From positions 1 through 64,000 of the forward strand of contig NZ_JAJLPA010000006.1 in the NCBI RefSeq assembly GCF_025548555.1: 64,000 nt of DNA, read 5' to 3'. Position 1 is the stretch's first letter. Each line of letters opens with the position of its first letter. The notes beneath the pieces are model-generated. The model was given only the letters and a program-made list of their open reading frames with translations, did no database searches and was not told the origin of the DNA. Positions 52,220 through 59,469 of the stretch are shown here, piece by piece. The position numbers and the translations under genes were made by a program. This DNA comes from Sphingomonas sp. A2-49. Its GTDB lineage: Bacteria; Pseudomonadota; Alphaproteobacteria; Sphingomonadales; Sphingomonadaceae.

Positions 52220-53769
52220 GAGGCTGTGTGAAAACGTGCTGATGTGGTAGAGTTCTGGCGCTGATGGAGGTGCTGGGATGAGCCGTTTCATCGAGGGGAG
52301 CGACCGGCGGGAAAGGCTGCTGCTGCCGGACTGCATTGACGATTATGTAGGCGCGGACAGCCCGGTTCGGGTGGTCGACATGTTCGTGGACGAGTTGGAC
52401 TTGAGCGAGCTGGGCTTTGGCGCAGCAGCCGCGACGGGGCGACCGGGTTATCATCCGGCGACCATGCTCAAGCTCTACGTCTACGGTTACCTCAACCAGG
52501 TGCATTCGAGCCGGCGGCTGGAGCGCGAGGCGGGTCGCAACGTCGAATGCATGTGGCTCACAGGCAAGCTCGCGCCTGACTTCAAAACCATCGCCGACTT
52601 CCGCCGCGATCATGGTGCAGCGATACAGGCGGCATGCCGGCGCTTTGTCCTGGTCTGCCGCAACCTGGGTCTCATCGCGGGCGGTACGGTGGCGGTGGAT
52701 GGCAGTCGGCTGCGGGCGGTGAATGCGCGCGACCGGAACTTCACGCCTGTCACGATCCGGCGCCGGATGGAACAGGTCGATGCCAGCATCCAGCGTTATC
52801 TCGGCATGCTCGACACCGCCGACCGGCAGGAGGGCGAGGCGTCCGGGTTGCGCACCGCGCGGCTGACGACGCGGCTGGATGCCTTGCGCCGGCAGATGCG
52901 CGACCTGGAAGCCATGGAGCAGGCAGTCGTGGCCGCGCCCGACCGGCAGATCTCGCTGACCGACCCGGACGCGCGCGCAATGGCATCGGCGGGAGGTGGC
53001 ACAGGCCTTGTCGGCTACAACCTCCAGGCAGCGGTCGACGCGGACACTCACATCGTCGTGGCGCACGAAGTGATCAATCTTGGTCACGACCGCACGTCGC
53101 TGGCGAGCATGGGGCAGCAGGCGCGCGACGCGACCGGCGTCGATACGCTCACCGTACTGGCCGATCGCGGGTACTTCTCGGGCCCGGAGGTGCTGGCCTG
53201 CGAGAAGGCCAGCGTCGTGGCGATCTGCCCCAAGCCACTGACCTCGGGCGCCAAGGGAAAGGGGCGCTTCGGCAAGCAGGATTTCGTCTACCAACCCGAT
53301 ACCGATACCTATCGCTGCCCTGCCGGCGAAACCCTGACCAGGCGCTTCTCCAGTCTGGAACATGGGCTGACGCTCCATGGCTATGCGACGCCCGCCTGTC
53401 GCTTCCGCTGCGCTGTAAAGGCGAACTGCACCGCCGGCATCGAACGGCGTATCAAGAGATGGGAGCATGAAGAGGTGGTCGAGGCCATGCAGGCCCGGCT
53501 CGACCGCTGGCCCGATGCCATGCGCGTGCGACGACGAACGGTGGAACACGTTTTCGGCACTCTGAAAGACTGGATGGGCCGAAGCCACTTCAAGACACGA
53601 AGGCTCGGGAACGTCGCGACCGAGGCCAGCCTCCACATCCTCGCTTACAACATCAAGCGCGCCATCGCCCTCCTCGGCGTGCCAAGGCTCATCGCAGCAA
53701 TGCAGGCCTGAACGGCCAACCCGCGCGCATCGACTCAACCAATGCGCACAGCCGTTTCCACACAGCCTC
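52220..53769 (+). mobile_element. IS1182-family insertion sequence (1550 bp)
   Basis: Terminal inverted repeats gaggctgtgtgaaaacg (52220-52236) and cgtttccacacagcctc (53753-53769) match at 16 of 17 positions. A 4-bp duplication, cacc, flanks it at 52216-52219 and 53770-53773. One transposase gene fills the element. Rejoining the flanks restores gtccgctttccaccagaagcggac, so the insertion is in the loop of a palindrome. Confidence 0.92.
52278..53711 (+). CDS. tnp: IS1182-family transposase
   Basis: 477 residues. The N-terminal RPGYHPATMLKLYVYGYLNQVHSSRRLEREA and LTGKLAPDFKTIADFRRDHG are typical of IS1182 transposases. The DDE catalytic residues are expected in VAVDGSRL, in LADRGYFSG, and in the C-terminal RRRTVEHVFGTLK region with the E. 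The start has ggagg 12 bases upstream. The frame is intact, so the IS may still be active. Confidence 0.92.
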   Translation: MSRFIEGSDRRERLLLPDCIDDYVGADSPVRVVDMFVDELDLSELGFGAAAATGRPGYHPATMLKLYVYGYLNQVHSSRRLEREAGRNVECMWLTGKLAPDFKTIADFRRDHGAAIQAACRRFVLVCRNLGLIAGGTVAVDGSRLRAVNARDRNFTPVTIRRRMEQVDASIQRYLGMLDTADRQEGEASGLRTARLTTRLDALRRQMRDLEAMEQAVVAAPDRQISLTDPDARAMASAGGGTGLVGYNLQAAVDADTHIVVAHEVINLGHDRTSLASMGQQARDATGVDTLTVLADRGYFSGPEVLACEKASVVAICPKPLTSGAKGKGRFGKQDFVYQPDTDTYRCPAGETLTRRFSSLEHGLTLHGYATPACRFRCAVKANCTAGIERRIKRWEHEEVVEAMQARLDRWPDAMRVRRRTVEHVFGTLKDWMGRSHFKTRRLGNVATEASLHILAYNIKRAIALLGVPRLIAAMQA

Positions 53770-53773
53770 CACC

Positions 53774-53812
53774 AGAAGCGGACATTCCGCTTTCGCCCAG
53801 AAGCGGACATTA
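53774..53812. repeat. Palindromic repeat copy, right of the IS
   Basis: The sequence agaagcggacattccgcttt, then cgcccagaagcggacatt, continues the palindrome split by the IS and repeats the family seen at 51912-51970. It overlaps the 3' end of the next minus-strand gene by a few bases. Confidence 0.7.
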
Positions 53813-54142
53813 CGAACGATATCGCGACACTAGCCTCTTCCACGTCTTGTCATCGGGGTACGGCGGCTGTTCGTCATCAGGGCGGTCGCGGGTAATCTGG
53901 CAGTCTATCGTGCCTTTAGGGCGCGCTACAGGGCAGCTAGAGCAGCGAAACCGTTTGGCAGCGTCCGGTAGCCCATCATCCCATCCGCGAAGCTGGAAAA
54001 GCCACCAAAGGGCCACAGCGTCGAAGCGTCGGACTCGTTTGCAGCAGCGGCAGGTGACCGTGATGGTTCGCCGATGCAGCGCGCAATGTTCGAGGTTGCG
54101 CAGCTTCCTGTTAATATGATCGTATGCGGCATCGGCTGCCAT
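53810..54142 (-). CDS. Cys-rich hypothetical protein (zinc-finger-like, 110 aa)
   Basis: 110 residues. Cysteines are grouped as CRCCKRVRRF at about 31-40 and RFRCSSC near 65-71, consistent with a small zinc-binding unit. The segment DAVALWWLFQLRGWDDGL between them is hydrophobic and helical. I recall related short proteins in alphaproteobacterial phage-derived regions but know no function. It starts 6 bases after the 67-aa gene upstream on the same strand and is probably cotranscribed with it. Confidence 0.6.
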   Translation of the reverse strand: MAADAAYDHINRKLRNLEHCALHRRTITVTCRCCKRVRRFDAVALWWLFQLRGWDDGLPDAAKRFRCSSCPVARPKGTIDCQITRDRPDDEQPPYPDDKTWKRLVSRYRS

Positions 54143-54148
54143 ACGGCG

Positions 54149-54352
54149 TCACAGGACGGCAGCTAGTAGCAACTGCACTTCGTCCGTCGACAGCACGGCC
54201 TTCGCCCTCTGCGCGGCTCCTACGGCCTGCCTGTAATGGACAGTGCCAAACCGCTCGGCATCCTCGAACGGCAGCGCACTCCATTCCTCGCTTGGATAGC
54301 ACTCGTCATAAATCGCCCTAGCGGCGGCGCGTAGCTGCATATCGTGGCGCAT
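54149..54352 (-). CDS. Hypothetical protein (67 aa)
   Basis: 67 residues starting MRHDMQLRAAARAIYDECYP and containing EEWSALPFEDAERFGTVHYR, then AVGAAQRAKAVL. The ATG at 54352 is chosen for a ribosome binding site (acgggag, 8 bases upstream); longer frames upstream look non-coding. It forms a two-gene unit with the Cys-rich protein downstream. Function unknown; phage-type small proteins with this composition are common. Confidence 0.55.
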   Translation of the reverse strand: MRHDMQLRAAARAIYDECYPSEEWSALPFEDAERFGTVHYRQAVGAAQRAKAVLSTDEVQLLLAAVL

Positions 54353-54584
54353 CGTCTCGACTCCCGTTCCTCGCCGATTGGATATGGAACAAAGGAAGAA
54401 CGATTCGCAAGGCGCTTGATTGGAGCGGAAGCCACAGCCGCTCGATCGCCATATGGTCCCCCGCCGCAACTGGACGTTAGCGGTGCGTGGGTGTCCGTCC
54501 GATGCCGTTTGGCGAGACATCGGTCGGTTGCCGATGGCAGCTTCAAGCCAACATAACTTCGTCCAATTTTTGAATTAGCTTGGA

Positions 54585-54995
54585 CTACAAGCCCCTTAAG
54601 CCGCCCCAAATAATACTCACATCGACAGATGTGACGATATTTTTTGCGTTAACATCAACAAGCACACGGATGTCATGGTACTCCGTTAATCCCCACCATC
54701 TATTATCTACGAACATTTTTCGGCAGAGCAGGGAAAGTTGGCGAGGGTCAGCAATTTTTTTGTCGAGCACCTCACAAGCGAAGCCATTCTGCATCAAAAT
54801 CGACATGGCCACTTCAAGCCGTTCACCAATATGAAGGCGTGCCTTGATGGCCCCCGCCTCTCGCTCGACTGGCCTATTCATGCCGGTATGTTGGCACGAC
54901 GAAATTATTGCAGCAAACGCGAGCAAGGTCGACCGACATAGTCGGTTTCGAACACGTAATTCGTGAGTATGAGCCTTACACAAGAGGACGATCAC
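54585..54995 (-). CDS. Predicted lipoprotein (136 aa)
   Basis: 136 residues from a GTG start. The segment RSTLLAFAAIISSCQH looks like a lipoprotein signal with lipobox ISSC (Cys34), though the positively charged n-region before it is long. The mature part ends with FVDNRWWGLTEYHDIRVLVDV followed by SVDVSIIWGGL, beta-strand rich. It overlaps the upstream membrane protein gene by 20 bases, suggesting coupling. No family recognised. Confidence 0.5.
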   Translation of the reverse strand: MIVLLCKAHTHELRVRNRLCRSTLLAFAAIISSCQHTGMNRPVEREAGAIKARLHIGERLEVAMSILMQNGFACEVLDKKIADPRQLSLLCRKMFVDNRWWGLTEYHDIRVLVDVNAKNIVTSVDVSIIWGGLRGL

Positions 54996-55245
54996 GATAA
55001 AAGTACAAATTGCGAATTGCTAACAACGACATAAAGACAAGTGGGACACCTGATCCGATGAAAAGTCCGACCACTGGATAGTACCAGAGGCCGTACATCA
55101 TCGGCCCAGCAACCACGATGGGGGTCAAAAGCACGCGTGCACGAATGTCGTGTTGAACGACCGCACAGCCCCAGCCCAATATCGCAAGATATGTAATAGC
55201 AACGACCTGTATGGTCCAATACTCGATGAAGTTTGCCATGCCCAT
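54976..55245 (-). CDS. Small membrane protein (89 aa, about three TM helices)
   Basis: 89 residues, three hydrophobic stretches (YWTIQVVAITYLAILGWGCAVV; VLLTPIVVAGPMMYGLWYYP; LFIGSGVPLVFMSLLAI) ending in a basic tail. It shares a 20-base overlap with the lipoprotein gene downstream. It is one of five short envelope-like genes in a row (54585-56229), all on the minus strand. Function unknown. Confidence 0.5.
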   Translation of the reverse strand: MGMANFIEYWTIQVVAITYLAILGWGCAVVQHDIRARVLLTPIVVAGPMMYGLWYYPVVGLFIGSGVPLVFMSLLAIRNLYFYRDRPLV

Positions 55246-55273
55246 TCCTGCCTACAGGCCGGCCATTTACAGG

Positions 55274-55489
55274 CTAACCCTTGCCAGCATTTATAAAGAT
55301 TGAGTCAAAACATCGACAGCAACGAGGTTTGTATTTAATAGGCGCGCCAACGCTCCGCACTCTGCGATTGACTAGCTGACTAGCGACCGCAGCCCATCCA
55401 ATACCTTCGCCGCCGCCCAATGAGCAGCCAACCGCTAGGCCGACTAGCGGTAAGACGATCACTAACACGCATCCGAATGCGACCGGCAA
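55274..55489 (-). CDS. Small hypothetical membrane ORF (71 aa)
   Basis: 71 residues with one N-terminal hydrophobic segment (MPVAFGCVLVIVLPLVGLAVGC) and a Cys/Arg-containing tail (PRCCRCFDSIF). A lipobox-like VGCS may occur at about residue 20-23. It follows the pattern of its neighbours but is less convincing on its own. No family recognised. Confidence 0.35.
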   Translation of the reverse strand: MPVAFGCVLVIVLPLVGLAVGCSLGGGEGIGWAAVASQLVNRRVRSVGAPIKYKPRCCRCFDSIFINAGKG

Positions 55490-55617
55490 CGAAGCCAGCG
55501 ACCGCTCGTTACTTGATGTCCCTTTGCTCCCACCTTCAAAAAATGAAGGTAATCGATCCGAAATCGGCTATGCGGGATTATATAGTTAGCGTCGGCCAGC
55601 GTAGCGTTGCCTTCACT

Positions 55618-55827
55618 TCACTCCGACCGCGGTGCTAATTGGTCGCCTCTGATGCGGATTGCCGCCGCCAGTGCGATCGTAGCGCCAAAAAACGCGACTG
55701 CTGCCCACCAATAATATCTGATCGGGGTAAAGTGCTCGATCGTCATTTCGGTAAGGGAAAGGAGTGATCCTATGCTCGCCAGCAAAAGCGCGATCCTTAG
55801 TGCAGTATCAGTAATACGGTCTATCAT
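55618..55827 (-). CDS. Small membrane protein (69 aa, two TM helices)
   Basis: 69 residues: ALRIALLLASIGSLLSLTEM and YYWWAAVAFFGATIALAAAI are two membrane helices joined by a short loop. The small two-helix form could be holin-like or part of an unknown envelope system. It lies in the minus-strand run of short envelope-like genes. Confidence 0.45.
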   Translation of the reverse strand: MIDRITDTALRIALLLASIGSLLSLTEMTIEHFTPIRYYWWAAVAFFGATIALAAAIRIRGDQLAPRSE

Positions 55828-55941
55828 TTGCTTATCCCCGCAATTTCGATTCTGGGTAGCGTATAATGCTTGATAAACGACTGCTATACCCCAAAAAAGC
55901 GAATGTTCCGAGCACGCCTCGCCGCGCTCAACGTTTAAGGT

Positions 55942-56229
55942 CTAACGATCGTGATGGTAGCGGATATTCGGCCGCGCTCGCTCTGATAAAAGTTTGTCGA
56001 TCCGATCATCGATCCCGCGAGCATTAAGACGAAAACAAATAAACAGGTAAATAGCCGCGACAATACTAATAACGGCAAAGCCTATACCCGCAGCTCGGGC
56101 AATCTGCCCGGTCAGGCTATCGAGGCGTATAGCAATGCGGAGAACGACGCTAAGCATACCGCATGAAAGCGTAACAACGAGCGGTAACCGTTTTGCTACG
56201 GATCGTTGGCCGCGGCTTCCAAAAACCAT
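55942..56229 (-). CDS. Small membrane protein (95 aa, two TM helices)
   Basis: 95 residues with a basic N-terminus, two hydrophobic helices (LPLVVTLSCGMLSVVLRIAI; AAGIGFAVISIVAAIYLFICF) and a charged C-terminal tail (ARGIDDRIDKLLSERARP). It is the first of the run of short envelope-like genes and follows the nuclease fragment. No family recognised. Confidence 0.45.
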   Translation of the reverse strand: MVFGSRGQRSVAKRLPLVVTLSCGMLSVVLRIAIRLDSLTGQIARAAGIGFAVISIVAAIYLFICFRLNARGIDDRIDKLLSERARPNIRYHHDR

Positions 56230-56323
56230 GTTTCCCTCTTTGACCCATCACGTAGGCGCACGGCGATCCGACTGATGTTGATAGCTCGCTAACGGGGTGT
56301 ACCCGCCAATAGCGAACCTTTTG

Positions 56324-56581
56324 CTAACGCCCCCAAGCAGACGCTTCCGTCGACCGCAGCACCCTGCTCGGACACGTTCGTAGAACTCGTATACCGTTGT
56401 CCCATCGCGCCTTATAGACCGCCAGTCCATGTTGAAGCTGCCAGCATGACAAATCGCCTTTGTCGCTCGACGAGGTAGCCAAGGTGCGTCCGTAGCGATC
56501 CTGACCAGCGCGGTTGATACGGATCACCTTATCCATTCGGATAGGCACGGCGCGGAAGGGCTTGCGTGGACGAACGCTCAT
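56324..56581 (-). CDS. C-terminal fragment of a thermonuclease (SNase)-like protein
   Basis: 85 residues. The core RAGQDRYGRTLATSSSDKGD followed by LSCWQLQHGLAVYKARWDNG matches the second half of SNase-like nucleases (the D-R-Y-G-R-T-L-A strand and the following loop). The N-terminal half with the first catalytic Arg and calcium-binding Asp is missing; upstream lies the serine recombinase gene, whose stop overlaps this start by 4 bases (ATGA). It is either a truncated relic or a reduced protein expressed with the recombinase. Confidence 0.5.
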   Translation of the reverse strand: MSVRPRKPFRAVPIRMDKVIRINRAGQDRYGRTLATSSSDKGDLSCWQLQHGLAVYKARWDNGIRVLRTCPSRVLRSTEASAWGR

Positions 56582-57156
56582 GCGGCGGCACAGTAGCGCT
56601 TTACCGTCGCCAACGAGATATCGAAATGCGCCGCCGTAGTAGCAATGCTAGCTGCGTTTTGCTTTCGCCATGCGACCACATGATTTCGATCGTGAGCAAC
56701 CGGACGGCCTAGACTGACCTTGCCCCGATGGGTCTTGCCCGTGCTAGCCAGCGAAGCCCGCGCCGCTGCCCGACCGGCATCGCAGCGCTCCCTAATCCGC
56801 TGGCGCTCCATTTCGGCAACCTGTGCCAGCACCGCTACGATAAGCTCGCCAACGCCCTTAGCGATCGGTCCAAGGCCCCGCACGTCGACGGTCACCCCCT
56901 TGTCGATCAGGCGCCGGATAGTAGCTTGTATGTCGAGGGCGTCGCGGCCTAGCCGATCGATCGAATAGATGCAGACCGTGTCGCCCTCGCGAACGTAGCC
57001 GAGCAACGCAGCAAAGCCGGGGCGATCGGCGGCGAGTACCGCGCCGGACACGCCCTCGTCGACGAACTCGCGCTCGAAAGGACCGCTAAGGGCTTGCCGC
57101 TGCGCTTCGATGCTCTGGTCCGCTGTGGAACAACGATAGTAGGCAATGCGGGACAT
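56578..57156 (-). CDS. Serine recombinase (resolvase/invertase family)
   Basis: 192 residues. The catalytic domain begins MSRIAYYRCSTADQSIEAQRQAL with nucleophile Ser10, followed by DEGVSGAVLAADRPGF, the IYSIDRLGRDALD block, and the long helix ending VAEMERQRIRERCDAGRAAA. The C-terminus (HVVAWRKQNAASIATTAAHFDISLATVKRY) is a helix-turn-helix. Such enzymes resolve cointegrates or invert DNA. A dyad gatatg-N6-catatc at 57207-57224 lies just upstream and could be its site. Start codon ATG with no unusual features. Confidence 0.92.
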   Translation of the reverse strand: MSRIAYYRCSTADQSIEAQRQALSGPFEREFVDEGVSGAVLAADRPGFAALLGYVREGDTVCIYSIDRLGRDALDIQATIRRLIDKGVTVDVRGLGPIAKGVGELIVAVLAQVAEMERQRIRERCDAGRAAARASLASTGKTHRGKVSLGRPVAHDRNHVVAWRKQNAASIATTAAHFDISLATVKRYCAAA

Positions 57157-57506
57157 AACGGCTCCGAGTCGCTCATAAGGTAGGGGTATTATATGAGCTA
57201 GGCGCTGATATGCGGAGTCATATCTTCTGAGCGGCGCGTTGGAACGTCTTTAGGGGTGGCTCATGACTTACAACTTCCGAGCAGAGCAACGGCGCGGTCA
57301 GCAATCCGGCCGGGGTGAGGACTGGCATTGGTAACGCGCTACGCGGGAGAACGAACCGCGTCCGACAAGGCGGGCCGGTTAGGCGTGTCATAATCGTGGG
57401 GGCCGGGGAGCGTGAGGTACGGGGGTAACGCTCGCTTATTGTTGTCTGATTGCCCTGTTGCATGCCACTATAAACTCCAGGTCGTAGACGGATCGTGGAG
57501 TGCTCG
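57157..57506. promoter_or_regulatory. Divergent intergenic region upstream of the recombinase
   Basis: 350 bases without a supported gene between the divergent recombinase and DUF4145 genes. A dyad gatatg-cggagt-catatc lies at 57207-57224, a possible recombinase binding (res) site. The rest is unremarkable; open frames across it have no recognisable protein. Confidence 0.35.
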
Positions 57507-58319
57507 ATGGGAAACAAGTTGCCGCTTGCCGAGAGCTGGGTCTGCCCTCACTGCAATTTTGCGCAAATGAAGTCTGCGTCTAAATCCGCTTCCAAAAACA
57601 TTCATATTGATATAGACGGACTAGCGGACGGCAACGTATTGCTTGGCTACAATGCTCTTGGCTGCGTAAACCCAAAATGTATGAAGCTAACGATATCGGC
57701 GTTTCTCTTGCCGGCAGCTCAAATGAGTTCCGTGGATGGGCCGAAATTCTATTATCGTGGCGGCCCTTTTATCGCAAACGTTAGGTTTCTACCCCGTGGG
57801 ACAAGCAAGCCGCAGCCGTCATACATACCTCGACCCCTTGTGATCGATTATGAAGAGGCCTGTGCTATCAGGGACCTAAGTCCAAAAGCGTCTGCGACTC
57901 TCGTTCGAAGGTGCTTACAGGGTATGATCCGCGATTTCTGCGACATCAAGAGAGGTACACTAGCTCAAGAAATCAAGGCTCTGCGCGAAGCGGTGGAAGG
58001 TGGATTGGGTCCAAAGGGCGTCGATATAGATACCGTCGAGGCGATCGATCATGTCCGATCTATCGGTAATATCGGGGCACATATGGAGAAAGACATCAAT
58101 ATAATCGTTGATGTTGACGCAGATGAAGCTCAAATGCTTATCGATCTAGTCGAGGTTCTGTTTGTCGAGTGGTACGTTGCACGGGAACGCCGAAACGAAA
58201 GCCTTAAGGCAATCAAGGCGCTTAGCTTGCGCAAAGCGGATGATCGCAATCCTCAGCCGGTGTTAACGCCCCCGGATGCCACCGGGTTACTGACCGTGTT
58301 GGATGATAAATCTGCCTAG
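57507..58319 (+). CDS. DUF4145 domain protein
   Basis: 270 residues. An N-terminal zinc-ribbon-like part (WVCPHCNFAQ and ALGCVNPKCMKLTISAF) precedes the DUF4145 helical core (IDYEEACAIRDLSPKASATLVRRCLQGMI, VDIDTVEAIDHVRSIGNIGAHME, VDADEAQMLIDLVEVLFVEWYV). DUF4145 belongs to the broad HEPN-like group often found near restriction systems. The ATG at 57507 is preferred over an upstream GTG for the ggag ribosome binding site 6 bases before it. Beside an HNH endonuclease at the element end, a defence role is plausible. Confidence 0.8.
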   Translation: MGNKLPLAESWVCPHCNFAQMKSASKSASKNIHIDIDGLADGNVLLGYNALGCVNPKCMKLTISAFLLPAAQMSSVDGPKFYYRGGPFIANVRFLPRGTSKPQPSYIPRPLVIDYEEACAIRDLSPKASATLVRRCLQGMIRDFCDIKRGTLAQEIKALREAVEGGLGPKGVDIDTVEAIDHVRSIGNIGAHMEKDINIIVDVDADEAQMLIDLVEVLFVEWYVARERRNESLKAIKALSLRKADDRNPQPVLTPPDATGLLTVLDDKSA

Positions 58320-58426
58320 GTTGTTGCAATAGGGCAAATACAACTAATCCCACACCGTGGAATTGTTTTTATCGATAAAATCGAGGTTGCGAGCCGTTTG
58401 CTCTTTGCTTTATTATCATATTAACG

Positions 58427-59179
58427 CTAATCGTAGTGTTCGCGCTCACTCGCCAAGTATTTCTGCTGAAGCGCGGGCAACGAAAGGGCATTACGCTGCC
58501 TATGGGCCATGCGATGGCAATTAGCACATAGCAGGGCGAGGTCTGCGAGCTTCGTCAATGTGCCGGGTTTTAGGGTGTGGACCGGCTTAGTGTGGTGTAC
58601 TTCGATATAGCCGGCACCTAGCTCACCATATGCTCGTTCGAAGTCGAATCCGCAAACCTCGCAAGCCAACAACCCCGCCGCTGCCGCTGCCTTACGCTTC
58701 TGGCGTACAAGCTTCGGATCGCGCTCATAGCGTTTGTGGAGACGCATGATGACGCCGCCCTCTTCACCTTCGTAAGGCTCAACCGGCGGTAGCTTTGCTA
58801 GGGCCGCCTCGTCTACGCCTATAACGGCCTGCCTTATCGCCTCTGCGTCTGTAGCTAGATCAGCTAGCCGACCGTAGTATTCGGCCCACAGCACGCGTTC
58901 TAGGCGGTTTCCACGCTGCATACCGACCTTGCCTTGGTCGAGGTACACCGGGTCGGACGAACGGAAGTTCATGACCTTTAGGTACACGCCATTGCGGTTC
59001 CGAAGCGTGTCGCTGCCGCCGCCGCCGTTAAGCCGGTGCATCTTGTTTAGGACTGCGGACAGCGCCTCTATCGCAACGTCATCTTTCGCGGTCGGGTTAC
59101 CCCCTGTCTTTACGTATAGGTCGAGGGCTAGGGTTAGCTCGTCTCTGGACCAGATCGGGTTGCGCGGGGGCTTAGCCAT
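58427..59179 (-). CDS. HNH endonuclease (McrA-like)
   Basis: 250 residues. The N-terminal half (RNPIWSRDELTLALDLYV; NRNGVYLKVMNFRSSDP) matches the DNA-recognition part of HNH enzymes related to type IV restriction McrA proteins. The C-terminal HNH domain has ACEVCGFDFERAYG, IEVHHTKPV with the catalytic histidines, and LLCANCHRMAH, so the zinc Cys pairs are complete. It may cleave modified DNA. It is the last gene before attR and converges with the DUF4145 gene. Confidence 0.88.
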   Translation of the reverse strand: MAKPPRNPIWSRDELTLALDLYVKTGGNPTAKDDVAIEALSAVLNKMHRLNGGGGSDTLRNRNGVYLKVMNFRSSDPVYLDQGKVGMQRGNRLERVLWAEYYGRLADLATDAEAIRQAVIGVDEAALAKLPPVEPYEGEEGGVIMRLHKRYERDPKLVRQKRKAAAAAGLLACEVCGFDFERAYGELGAGYIEVHHTKPVHTLKPGTLTKLADLALLCANCHRMAHRQRNALSLPALQQKYLASEREHYD

Positions 59180-59248
59180 TAGACTGATCGTAAAGCCGCA
59201 GCCGGTACTGACAAGCTGTGAGAACCAGCGCGCTCGCTGCCCTCCCCT

Positions 59249-59266
59249 TCTGTAATTCTTGTGTAA
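59249..59266. repeat. Right copy of the 18-bp direct repeat
   Basis: The sequence tctgtaattcttgtgtaa is the second copy of 45624-45641 (one mismatch, same orientation). It lies about 118 bases inside attR. Confidence 0.65.
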
Positions 59267-59327
59267 CTGATCCGGGAAAACGCGGGAAGATGGGTGATCG
59301 GTAGGGACGTTCGGTACGGCCTTTAGG

Positions 59328-59341
59328 CCGCTAAGTCATTG
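59328..59341. repeat. Right copy of the 14-bp terminal inverted repeat
   Basis: The sequence ccgctaagtcattg is the exact reverse complement of 45584-45597. It lies 42 bases inside attR. Confidence 0.75.
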
Positions 59342-59383
59342 ATAAGGGAAGGATTGGGAACCTTCGGGATGAAGGTTCTCATA

Positions 59384-59430
59384 GACTGAAAATCGCAGTG
59401 TCGGCGGTTCGAATCCGTCCCCGGGCACCA
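59384..59430. repeat. attR: second copy of the 47-bp tRNA-Phe end
   Basis: An exact copy of 45531-45577, beginning gactgaaaatcgcagtg and ending in ccgggcacca. It lacks the 5' half of the tRNA and so is not a functional tRNA gene. It marks the right end of the integrative element; the chromosome resumes with GC-rich DNA. Confidence 0.93.
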
Positions 59431-59469
59431 TTACCCCGCCGCCGCCGCTGAACCCCCGACCCGCGCGCG

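Larger units (their letters stand above)
45531..59430. mobile_element. Integrative element in tRNA-Phe (~13.9 kb)
   Basis: Bounds are the 47-bp direct repeat of the tRNA-Phe 3' half. The tyrosine integrase gene lies directly inside the left end and reads toward it, with an excisionase-like gene divergent from it. The interior has clearly lower GC than the flanking chromosome, and is rich in short unassigned genes, with an IS1182 insertion, a serine recombinase, and candidate defence functions (HEPN, SRAP, DUF4145, HNH). I see no conjugation genes, so it is more likely a mobilisable element or satellite-like island than an autonomous ICE. A polymerase-like gene at 47893 is a candidate replicase. 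Confidence 0.9.

Noticed and set aside
52161-53843. A 560-codon frame antisense to the IS1182 transposase
   Set aside because: It is a mirror frame of the transposase gene, with no domain.
57218-57517. A 99-codon minus-strand frame upstream of the DUF4145 gene
   Set aside because: It has Pro/Ser/Arg-rich chance composition, overlaps the DUF4145 start, and has no ribosome binding site.
59384-59430. A second tRNA-Phe gene
   Set aside because: Only the 3' 47 bases are present. The D-arm and 5' acceptor strand are missing, so it is attR, not a gene.
45531-59430. Prophage or full conjugative element
   Set aside because: I could find no terminase, portal, capsid or tail genes, and no relaxase or type IV secretion genes.
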